64,000 nt of DNA from Nocardioides sp. Lineage in GTDB: Bacteria > Actinomycetota > Actinomycetes > Propionibacteriales > Nocardioidaceae. The position numbers and the translations under genes are program-made. Below are positions 55,919 to 62,837 of this stretch, in pieces; position 1 is the first letter of the stretch, and every line of letters begins with the position of its first letter. The stretch covers positions 222,564-286,563 of the forward strand of contig PBYI01000008.1 of the NCBI GenBank assembly GCA_002729525.1, read 5' to 3'. The notes under the pieces are model-generated. The model saw only the letters and a list, made by a program, of their open reading frames with translations. It was not told the origin of the DNA and made no database searches.

Positions 55919-55938
55919 GACCGAGCGTTCGCTCGGTC
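55919..55938 (-). promoter_or_regulatory. Operator of the acyl-CoA dehydrogenase gene
   Basis: GACCGAGCG-TT-CGCTCGGTC is a perfect nine-base inverted repeat with a two-base centre, 29 bases upstream of the dehydrogenase start and 70 bases beyond the TetR stop. It is the typical size and symmetry of TetR operators that control fatty-acid genes in actinobacteria. Confidence 0.7.
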
Positions 55939-56008
55939 GCGTCAGGATCGCACGGCGGGCACCCGCGGTCAACGCGTCAGATGCGTCCCGACGCGACCCG
56001 CGTCGACG

Positions 56009-56617
56009 TCAGGACGGGGGCAGGCCCACCAGGGCCCGGGCCAGCACCAGGTGGCGCTCCACGAGCTCGGCCGGCTCCAGCGGCCCCGAGGTGCGGTACC
56101 ACCCGGCCAGTCCGATCGCGAGCACCGAGACCGCACGCGAGGCCTCCTTGGCGACCGGCGTCGCCATCACCCCGGCGGCGCACCCGGCCTCGACCGCCTC
56201 GTCGAGCACCCGCTGCACCCGGTCGCGGCTGGCGACGTACGCCGTGCGGTGCTCGGGCTCCAGGCTGCGGATCTCGGTGCTGGCCACGAACGCCTCCGTG
56301 CGCCGCTCGATGTGGAAGGCCAGCAGCACCCGCACCACGGCGTCGAACCGCGCCACCGGGTCGTCGGGCGCCTCGTCGCGGGCCCGCTCGACCCGCTCGA
56401 CGAGGTCGCTCTGCACGGCCGTCATCAGCGCGACGAGGACGTCCTGCTTGGAGCGGTGGTGGTGGTAGAGCCCGGGCACCGACAGGCCGGCGGCCGCGGC
56501 CAGGTCGCGGATGCTGGTGCCGTGGTAGCCGTGCTCGGCGAACGCGTGCAGTGCGGCCTCGAGCACCCGCGGCAGCGGCTCGCGCTCCGGCGTCGGCTGC
56601 TCGGGGGGCTGGGTCAC
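56009..56617 (-). CDS. TetR-family regulator of acyl-CoA dehydrogenase
   Basis: A 202-residue TetR protein. The helix-turn-helix is ALHAFAEHGYHGTSIRDLAAAAGLSVPGLYHHHRSKQDVLVAL (residues about 22-60). The C-terminal part is an acyl-CoA-binding-type TetR_C domain (AGCAAGVMATPVAKEASRAVSVLAIGLAGWYRTSGPL). GTG 56617 has AGGG about nine bases upstream; longer frames to 56950 are rejected. It is immediately upstream of the dehydrogenase on the same strand, with the operator in between, so it probably represses it and is released by an acyl-CoA. Confidence 0.88.
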   Translation of the reverse strand: MTQPPEQPTPEREPLPRVLEAALHAFAEHGYHGTSIRDLAAAAGLSVPGLYHHHRSKQDVLVALMTAVQSDLVERVERARDEAPDDPVARFDAVVRVLLAFHIERRTEAFVASTEIRSLEPEHRTAYVASRDRVQRVLDEAVEAGCAAGVMATPVAKEASRAVSVLAIGLAGWYRTSGPLEPAELVERHLVLARALVGLPPS

Positions 56618-56702
56618 GGGAGCCGACCCTAGGGCATCGCCCGACGGCGACCGCCCCGTCGCGGGTCGACCGAGGTCAGGCGCGCGTCCGGGCCGGTCGA
56701 GG

Positions 56703-57716
56703 TCACAGGCCGCGGAGCATGGCGACTCCCAGCGGGTAGTCGCGCAGCACCACCCGCATCGCTTCCAGCAGGGCGTCGACGAGCTCCTCGCCGTCGCCGC
56801 GCGCGTCGGCCACGGCGCGCAGCCAGGCGACGGCGTCAGAGAGCACCGACGGGTCGCCGGTGACCAGCGCGCCCGCGACCGTGCCGACCATGGTCGGCAC
56901 CTGGTCGCACACGACGTCCCACATCGCCGACCCCTGGTCCGCGCCGGCACCGGCGGTGTCGACCAGGCGGGCCATCACCTGGCGGCCCAGGGTCGGCACC
57001 CGCAACGACAGCTGAGCGGCCTCGGAGGCGGCCTCCCCCCGCATCACGGCCTGGGGCGGGACGCGCACCGGCAGGGACCGCACGGTCTCGCCGAGGTCGG
57101 GCAGGCCGTGCGACTGCGCGGTGGCCCCGAGCGCCCGCGCCCGGCGACCGGCGGCGTCGAAGGAGCGGCCGCCGACCACGATCGGGACGCGGGCCGACGT
57201 ACTGGTCTCGACGTGGCGCCGGACCTGGGTGAGGGACGAGGTGAGCGACGAGCTGACCAGGACGGCCCGGGCCGGGTGGTCGAGCAACGCGCCCTGGAGC
57301 GCCTGGGTCGACACGTCGGCGCCCAGCAGCACGACCCGCTCCCCCGCCGACTCGGCCGTCGTGGCCAGCATCAGCGCAGCCAGCGAGTGCCACTCGTGCT
57401 CGGCGCACGCCACCAGCAGTGCCGGGCGCAACGGGTCGGGCGCCGGCAGGTCGTTGCGCAGACTCCGGACGACGAAGTCGCTGACGGCGGTGGCCGCGTG
57501 CTCACGGGCGACGGTCCAGGCGCCCTCGGCCCACATGTCGCCGACCCGGCGCTGCGCCTGGCTGACCAGGGCGTCGAGCACCCCGGCGACGTCGTCGCCG
57601 TCGGCGAGCCGGCCGCGCGCGACCTCGAGCGCCGCACCGGCGTCGTCGGACGCCACGGCGTCCCAGTAGCGCTCGCGCGCCTCCGCGACCGAGTCGACCA
57701 GGAGGCCGCTGCTCAT
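56703..57716 (-). CDS. CarH-type B12-binding photosensor-like protein without DNA-binding domain
   Basis: A 337-residue protein. Residues 1-90 form the helical light-gate bundle with W-x9-EH (Trp62, Glu72, His73), the motif of CarH/LitR B12 photoreceptors. Residues 98-210 are the Rossmann B12-binding domain with Glu108-x-His110 (EWHSLA, Ala in place of Gly) and VVLLGADVSTQAL. The C-terminal 215-337 is a helical domain (SLRVPTLGRQVMARLV; VAWLRAVADARGDGEELVDALLEAM) of unknown type, not a MerR helix-turn-helix. So cobalamin binding is likely and light sensing possible, but output must be protein-protein. ATG 57716 overlaps the stop of the upstream phosphatase gene (ATGA). Confidence 0.82.
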   Translation of the reverse strand: MSSGLLVDSVAEARERYWDAVASDDAGAALEVARGRLADGDDVAGVLDALVSQAQRRVGDMWAEGAWTVAREHAATAVSDFVVRSLRNDLPAPDPLRPALLVACAEHEWHSLAALMLATTAESAGERVVLLGADVSTQALQGALLDHPARAVLVSSSLTSSLTQVRRHVETSTSARVPIVVGGRSFDAAGRRARALGATAQSHGLPDLGETVRSLPVRVPPQAVMRGEAASEAAQLSLRVPTLGRQVMARLVDTAGAGADQGSAMWDVVCDQVPTMVGTVAGALVTGDPSVLSDAVAWLRAVADARGDGEELVDALLEAMRVVLRDYPLGVAMLRGL

Positions 57717-59065
57717 CGTCGGCCGGTCTGGCCCGGCGACAGCACGCGCACCGCCAGGATGGTGGTGTCGTCGCGCTGCTCGGGGTCGTCGATGTAGCCG
57801 GAGACCTCCATCGCCAGCGCCTCGACGAACGCGCTCGCGGCCGAGCCGGCGAGGTCGCCGAGCAGGGCCGCCAGCCGCTCCTCGCCGAAGAGCCCGTCGG
57901 GCCCGCGGGTCTCGACGACGCCGTCGGTGAACGCGATCACCACGTCGCCCGGCGAGAGCCGCAGCGAGGTGACGTCCCACGTGCCGGGCAGGCCCAGGCC
58001 GAGCGCCGGCCCGCGCACCTCGGGACGCTCGACCGTGCCGTCGGCCCGCACCACCAGCGGCGCCGGGTGGCCGGCGGTGGCGAGGTCGACCACCAGGTCG
58101 ACGCCGTCGCGGCTGGCCCGCGCGCACAGCGCGGTGGCGAAGCCGGCGGGCAGCTCGTCCCGCTCGGTGGCGAACATCCGGTCGGTGAGGTCGAGCAGGA
58201 AGGACGGGTCACGGTCGATGAGGCTGCCGGTGCGCACGGACCCGCGGATCCGCTTGGCGGTCACTGCGGCACGCACGCCGTGCCCGGCGACGTCGCCGAA
58301 GAGGAGGGTCAGGTCGTCGACCGGGCCGTGCACGTCGATGAAGTCGCCACCGAGGTCGAGGTCCTCCTGGGCGACGCGGCTGTAGGTCGCGATCTCCAGG
58401 CCGGTGCCCTCCGGGACGGCTCCCGGACGCAGCGACTGGCGCAGCACCGAGGCGGTGTGCCGGTTGTCGGCCACCACCCGGCACGCGTCGAGCGCGACCG
58501 CGAGCCGGTCGGCGACGTCCTCGAGGAAGGCCACGCCGCTCGACGGGTCGTCGCCGGCGGTGAGCGGGCGCGGCACCAGGCTCAGCAGCCCGAAGCCGCG
58601 GCCCCGGGCGACCAGCGGCAGGTGGACCATCAGGTCGCCGGCGACGGAGTCGACGTCGCGGCTGAGCGGGCCCTCGCCGAAGAGCTCGGCGAGCATCCGC
58701 TCGCGCTGCGGGGTGTCCGGCGGGAGCACCCACATCTCGGGGAGCTGCTGCTGCATCAGCTCGCTGGCGACGGCGACCTGCGCGCCGCTGGGCTGCTGCT
58801 CGTGCGTGCGGCGCAGGGGGCGCCCCTGGGCCTGGCCGGCCCACAGCCAGCCGTCGTGGGTGCGCATGACGATGCTCGCCGCGCGGACGAGCCCGCCGGT
58901 CAGGGTCTCCACCACGGTCTCCAGGGCCGCGGAGGGGTGGACGAGCGCGCTGACGCCCCGGGTCAGCGCGTCCAGGTAACGTGCCCGGTCGTCAGCCTGC
59001 TCGAGCCGGAGGGCCAGGGACAGGCCGTCAGGACTCCTGAGCAGGGACGATGCCGCGTCGGTCAC
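57713..59065 (-). CDS. GAF-PP2C/SpoIIE phosphatase coupled to B12 sensor
   Basis: A 450-residue phosphatase. An N-terminal helical/GAF region (residues 15-210) is followed by an RsbU/SpoIIE domain (215-450): LGGDFIDVHG (about 238), FGDVAGHGVRAAV, IAFTDGVVETRG and RDDTTILAV, the metal-binding aspartates of PP2C. It would dephosphorylate a STAS protein. GTG 59065 is chosen for GAGGAG eight bases before; longer frame to 59143 has none. It is the first gene of the pair, with four-base overlap into the B12 sensor, and diverges from the STAS gene. Confidence 0.88.
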   Translation of the reverse strand: MTDAASSLLRSPDGLSLALRLEQADDRARYLDALTRGVSALVHPSAALETVVETLTGGLVRAASIVMRTHDGWLWAGQAQGRPLRRTHEQQPSGAQVAVASELMQQQLPEMWVLPPDTPQRERMLAELFGEGPLSRDVDSVAGDLMVHLPLVARGRGFGLLSLVPRPLTAGDDPSSGVAFLEDVADRLAVALDACRVVADNRHTASVLRQSLRPGAVPEGTGLEIATYSRVAQEDLDLGGDFIDVHGPVDDLTLLFGDVAGHGVRAAVTAKRIRGSVRTGSLIDRDPSFLLDLTDRMFATERDELPAGFATALCARASRDGVDLVVDLATAGHPAPLVVRADGTVERPEVRGPALGLGLPGTWDVTSLRLSPGDVVIAFTDGVVETRGPDGLFGEERLAALLGDLAGSAASAFVEALAMEVSGYIDDPEQRDDTTILAVRVLSPGQTGRR

Positions 59066-59095
59066 GGTGGCGGCTCCTCGTCGTACGTCGAGTGC

Positions 59096-59160
59096 GGGTG
59101 GGCAGACACCCATCCTGGCACGGCGGCGGGTGAGTACCCGCACGTTTCACCCTTCGAGGG
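59096..59160. promoter_or_regulatory. Three nested inverted repeats between phosphatase and STAS genes
   Basis: GGGTG-N6-CACCC (59096-59111), CGGGT-GAGT-ACCCG (59127-59140) and CCCT-TCG-AGGG (59150-59160) lie within 65 bases in the 142-base divergent region. They probably mark a shared control region for both halves of the partner-switching module. No sigma consensus was identified with confidence. Confidence 0.4.
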
Positions 59161-59207
59161 GAGCCACCGAGCGGGCGTTCCGGAGCAGGTGCACCTAGGC
59201 TCTGACG

Positions 59208-59555
59208 GTGCTCGAACGACCTCTCTCGATGACCATGGACGGCAACGTCCTCGTGCTCAGCGGCACGGTCGACGAGCACACCCTCGCCGCGCTGCGCGGG
59301 ATGCTGACCGGTCTGGCCTCCACCGGCAGGCCCGTGGTGGTCGACCTGGGCGACGTCGACTACCTGCCCAGCGCCGGCATCGGCGTGCTCGCCGAGGCCC
59401 GCACCGCGGCCCTCGAGCAGGGCGGCACCTTCACGCTCGTGGCTCCCGAGGGCAAGCCGGCCCAGCGTGTGCTGGAGATCACCGGCTTCCCGCACGTCAC
59501 GAGTCGCCAGCACTCCCCGGGCGCAGGCGACGGACCCGGGTCGGCGGCGGGCTGA
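59208..59555 (+). CDS. STAS anti-sigma factor antagonist
   Basis: A 115-residue STAS domain (RsbV/SpoIIAA type). The conserved serine phosphorylation site is Ser55 in DYLPSAGIGVLAEA. The N-terminal strands LSMTMDGNVLVLSGTVDEHTLAALRGML and C-terminal FTLVAPEGKPAQRVLEITGF complete the fold. It should be phosphorylated by the RsbW-like kinase and dephosphorylated by the PP2C enzyme. GTG 59208 is used; ATG 59229 is possible. Its last 59 bases overlap the convergent kinase gene. Confidence 0.88.
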   Translation: MLERPLSMTMDGNVLVLSGTVDEHTLAALRGMLTGLASTGRPVVVDLGDVDYLPSAGIGVLAEARTAALEQGGTFTLVAPEGKPAQRVLEITGFPHVTSRQHSPGAGDGPGSAAG

Positions 59556-59943
59556 GCCGGGCGCGCACCACCGTGCCGTCGGTGGTGTCGACGTCCCAGG
59601 AGGTGCAGGTGCCGTCGACGATCGTCAGACCGCGACCGCTCCCGTCGGCGTCACCGGCCGCCCGCGGGGTCGGCACGTCGTAGCCGCCGCTGTCGCGCAC
59701 CTCGAGCTCCAGCGAGCCGTCGCGGTCGAACCGCCACCCGGCGTGCACGTGGCCGTCGTCGTCGGGGACGCCGTGGATCATCGCGTTCATCAGCAGCTCG
59801 CTCAGCACCGCGCCGGCGTCGCGCACGAAGACCACGTCGTGGCCCGCCGACTCGAGCTGGTCGATGAGGCGGCGCCGCGCGGCGCCGACCTCGTCGACGT
59901 CCACCTCGAGGGTCAGCCAGGTCGCGGCGTCGGCGGGAGTCAT
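59497..59943 (-). CDS. RsbW-like anti-sigma factor / serine kinase
   Basis: A 148-residue HATPase_c protein. N-box SELLMNAMIHG at residues 48-58, G1 VRDSGGYD, and G2/G3 GSGRGLTIVDG. It would bind a sigma factor or phosphorylate the STAS partner encoded on the opposite strand. ATG 59943 is the natural start. The convergent 59-base overlap with the STAS gene means the two mRNAs share complementary 3' ends. The next gene (CBS protein) stops nine bases upstream. Confidence 0.85.
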   Translation of the reverse strand: MTPADAATWLTLEVDVDEVGAARRRLIDQLESAGHDVVFVRDAGAVLSELLMNAMIHGVPDDDGHVHAGWRFDRDGSLELEVRDSGGYDVPTPRAAGDADGSGRGLTIVDGTCTSWDVDTTDGTVVRARLSPPPTRVRRLRPGSAGDS

Positions 59944-59952
59944 GGTGCGAGC

Positions 59953-60423
59953 CTAGGCCTCGGCAGGATCGCTGCCCTCCGCCCGTGGCGGTGACCCGTG
60001 GTCGCGGTCACGGCGGTACGCCGCCACCTGGTCGTCGGAGCAGAAGCCGCGGCCGTGCCGCTTGAGGCACACCAGACCGACCAGCCGACCCCCGTCGTCG
60101 ACCACGGCGGCGCGGCGCACGCCCTGGGCCCGCAGGCGGCGGCGTACCTCGTCGCCGTCGAGGCCCGGCGGGACGGTGCGCGCCGGGGGGACGCCGAGGG
60201 CCGCGGCGGGGGCGTCGCCGCGAGCGTCGGCGGGCAGGTCCTCGGTGTCGACGGCGGCCACGAGGACGCCGGCGTCGTCGACGAGCAGCGCGAGGTGCAC
60301 CTTGGGGCGCGCGAGCAGCCGACGTACGTCGTCGACGGTGGCGTCGGGGTGCAGCAGGGTCGGCTCGCGCAGGGCGAGGTCGGCGGCCGTGACCGGCCGC
60401 GGCACCGGCGTCTCGGGGGCCAC
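59953..60423 (-). CDS. CBS-domain protein
   Basis: A 156-residue protein with two CBS motifs: residues about 15-75 (EPTLLHPDATVDDVRRLLARPKVHLALLVDDAGVLVAAVDTEDLP) and 80-130 (DEVRRRLRAQGVRRAAVVDDGGRLVGLVCL). CBS pairs bind adenosine nucleotides and regulate enzymes. The tail (GFCSDDQVAAYRRDR) is hydrophilic. GTG 60423 is the only plausible start. It lies beside the partner-switching genes and may sense energy charge, but that is inference. Confidence 0.8.
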   Translation of the reverse strand: MAPETPVPRPVTAADLALREPTLLHPDATVDDVRRLLARPKVHLALLVDDAGVLVAAVDTEDLPADARGDAPAAALGVPPARTVPPGLDGDEVRRRLRAQGVRRAAVVDDGGRLVGLVCLKRHGRGFCSDDQVAAYRRDRDHGSPPRAEGSDPAEA

Positions 60424-60456
60424 GGCTCCATCCTCCCGCGTCGGGCGGGTGCCGTG

Positions 60457-61758
60457 TCAGCCGGCCGCGAGCACGGCGCGCGCCGCGCGACGTCCACTCA
60501 CCAGCGCACCCTGGATCGACGGGGTGTCGCGGTGGTCGCCGCAGACGTGGAGGCCGTCGGCCACGGTCACCGGTCGGCGCTCGCGCAGCGGCGGCGGGTG
60601 GCCGGGCAGGGCGTGCGGCACCTCGTGCCGCACGACGCTCTCCCAGCGGTCGGTGGCGGTGCCGAGGAGCTCGCCGGCGTGCCGGCGCAGGGCGGCCGAC
60701 CCGGTCTCGCGGCCGGGACCGAGCAGCGCGGAGGCCGCGACGAGGTGCTGCCCGGCGGGGGCGTACGTCGGCGCGGCGGCGGTGACCACCGCGGCGTTCA
60801 GCAGCGGGCCGGTCGGGGTCTCGCGAGCGTCGACGTGCAGCAGCCGGCGACGGTCGTCCGGGGCCGGCGGCGCGTCGGTCGCGAACCACTCGGTGACGAC
60901 GCCACGGGCCTCGGGGGCCGGCAGGTCGTGCTCACCGTCGGCGATGAGCGAGCCGGCGGACCAGCCGTCCGCGGCGACGACGACGTGGCGGGCGCGGACG
61001 GAGCCGGCGTCGGCCCGGACCAGGTGGTCGCTGCCGCGCGGCTCGACGCGCCCGACCCGCACCTGGGTGCGCACCGGCGCCGGCAGCGCGGCAGCCAGTT
61101 GGTCGGGGAGGGCCTGCATGCCGGCCGCGGGCAGGCCGGGCGTCGCCTTCACGAAGCTGGCGACCAGGAGCCGCACGAGATGGGCGGAGGTGGCTCCGGT
61201 GTCGTCGAGCACGACACCGCCGATGAACGCCTCCAGCACCCGACGCGGCAGGCCGCGCACCCGGTCGCGGTTCAGCGACTCCGCCAGCGTGGCGTCGGGC
61301 CGGCGGCGCAGGTGCTCGGCCAGGGAGGTTCCCGGCCGGCGCAGCAGCGGCGCGGCCCAGCGTGCGAGGGCGGGCAGCGAGGCCAGGTCGCGGCGTACGC
61401 CGTAGGCGCTCGCGGCGAGGAGGGACGGCGCGTGCCAGGGGTGGCCGAGGCGGACCGGCTCGTCGCCGCCCTCGTCGGTGCGGGCGGCGACGCCGGCCTC
61501 GAACGCGCCGAGGCGGAGGGCGTCGACGTCGACGAGGCGCCCGACGGCCGGGTACGCCGGGTTGAGCAGCTGGAAGCCGCGGTCGGCGAGGTAGCCGTCG
61601 ACGCGGTCCGTGCGGACCCGGCCCCCGACGCGGTCGGAGGCCTCCAGCACGACGACGTCGAGCCCGGCGTCGGCGAGGGTGGTGGCCGCGGCGAGCCCGG
61701 CCAGGCCGGCACCGACCACGACGACGTCGGCCTCGGCGGGCAGCGGACCTGGGATCAC
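60457..61758 (-). CDS. FAD-dependent amine-oxidase-fold oxidoreductase
   Basis: A 433-residue flavoprotein of the protoporphyrinogen-oxidase/phytoene-desaturase fold. FAD motif DVVVVGAGLAGLAAATTLADAGLDVVVLEASDRVGGRVRT is at residues 10-50. GVVLDDTGATSAHLVRLLVASFVKATPGLPAAGMQALPDQLA is the substrate domain and LHVCGDHRDTPSIQGALVSGRRAA the C-terminal FAD contact. Reaction unknown; no carotenoid genes are adjacent in the window. GTG 61758 (VIPGP) is selected since the FAD motif follows at once. Confidence 0.85.
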   Translation of the reverse strand: MIPGPLPAEADVVVVGAGLAGLAAATTLADAGLDVVVLEASDRVGGRVRTDRVDGYLADRGFQLLNPAYPAVGRLVDVDALRLGAFEAGVAARTDEGGDEPVRLGHPWHAPSLLAASAYGVRRDLASLPALARWAAPLLRRPGTSLAEHLRRRPDATLAESLNRDRVRGLPRRVLEAFIGGVVLDDTGATSAHLVRLLVASFVKATPGLPAAGMQALPDQLAAALPAPVRTQVRVGRVEPRGSDHLVRADAGSVRARHVVVAADGWSAGSLIADGEHDLPAPEARGVVTEWFATDAPPAPDDRRRLLHVDARETPTGPLLNAAVVTAAAPTYAPAGQHLVAASALLGPGRETGSAALRRHAGELLGTATDRWESVVRHEVPHALPGHPPPLRERRPVTVADGLHVCGDHRDTPSIQGALVSGRRAARAVLAAG

Positions 61759-61768
61759 GGCGCCGAAC

Positions 61769-62647
61769 CTAGCCACGACCCAGGCCGCGCAGCCCCCCGG
61801 AAGGGGTGGCCCCCTGGAGGTCGGCCGTCGCCTCGGTGACCAGCTCGCGCAGGGTGGCCGCCACTGCTGCCGGGCGCTCCAGCGCCGAGAGGTGGCCGGT
61901 GGCGGCGAGGTCGACACGGCGCGTGGGACGGCCCGCGCGGACCTCGGCGAGGTCGGTCGCCTCGCGGGCCGGCGGGGTCTCGGTGTCCTCCTCGCCGAAG
62001 AGCAGGAGGACCGGTGCGTCGACGCGGGCGAGGACCTCGGCGGTGTCGCGCCGGGCGGCCACCGCGCGGGCCGCCCAGGCGACGCCACGCGGGTCGGCCT
62101 CCTCGACCAGGCGGGTCGTGATCCCGAGCAGGCCGGGCTGCTGGTCCAGGGCGGTCTCCCCCAGCCCGGCGCGTGCGGCGTCGCGGACCGCGTCGACGGT
62201 GCCGTCGGCCTCGAGCCGGTCGGCGAGGTCGCGGCGCTCGTCGGGCACGTCGGGCGGACCGACCCGGCAGGAGGTGCTCGCGAGCACCAGCCCGGCGAGC
62301 CGCTCGGGCGCCCGCGCGGCGAGCTCGAGGGCGACGTACCCACCGGTCGAGGTGCCCATCACGACGAACCGGTCGACACCGGCGGCGTCGAGGGCCGCGA
62401 GCACGGCGTCCGCCATCGCCGCGACCGACGGCTCCGGGGCGTCGGGCCCGGTCACCAGGTCCGCGCTGCGCCCGAGGCCGGGCAGGTCGACCAGCACCCG
62501 ACGTACGTCGGGGAGCAGCGGCACGAGGCGGTCGTACATCACCGACGACAGCGGGAAGGCGTGCAGCAGCACCAGCGCGGGGTGCGGCAGGCCGGCCGGC
62601 TGCCCGGGTGAGGGGTCGGCGGCCAGGACGGAGGACCAGGGCGTCAC
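61769..62647 (-). CDS. Alpha/beta-hydrolase fold protein
   Basis: A 292-residue hydrolase. LLHAFPLSSVMYDRLVPLL is the oxyanion-hole strand, GTSTGGYVALELA the nucleophile elbow (Ser), LFGEEDTETPP the acid region and GHLSALERP the His. Substrate unknown. GTG 62647 has GGAG about seven bases upstream. It lies upstream of the FAD oxidoreductase on the same strand (10 bases apart), probably one transcript. Divergent from the FAD/NAD reductase across 190 bases with no identified control sites. Confidence 0.85.
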   Translation of the reverse strand: MTPWSSVLAADPSPGQPAGLPHPALVLLHAFPLSSVMYDRLVPLLPDVRRVLVDLPGLGRSADLVTGPDAPEPSVAAMADAVLAALDAAGVDRFVVMGTSTGGYVALELAARAPERLAGLVLASTSCRVGPPDVPDERRDLADRLEADGTVDAVRDAARAGLGETALDQQPGLLGITTRLVEEADPRGVAWAARAVAARRDTAEVLARVDAPVLLLFGEEDTETPPAREATDLAEVRAGRPTRRVDLAATGHLSALERPAAVAATLRELVTEATADLQGATPSGGLRGLGRG

Positions 62648-62837
62648 CCGACCACTCCACACCCGCGCTGACCTGCGGCGCTCACCCCGACGGCGTCGGG
62701 AAGCCGGGTCGGCCCACCCGCTCCCCACCCCCGCGGGCGGAGCCCGATCGGGTGGCACGGTCGGGCGGCGTCCGTGCCTACGGTCGAGGACAGGGGCCAC
62801 GGCACCCGGCCGGGCCCACGGCAGGGAGGTCCTCCGC

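Noticed and set aside
60457..61758. Assigning a carotenoid function to the FAD oxidoreductase because of the nearby B12 photosensor
   Set aside because: No phytoene synthase or other crt gene is present; fold similarity alone does not support it.
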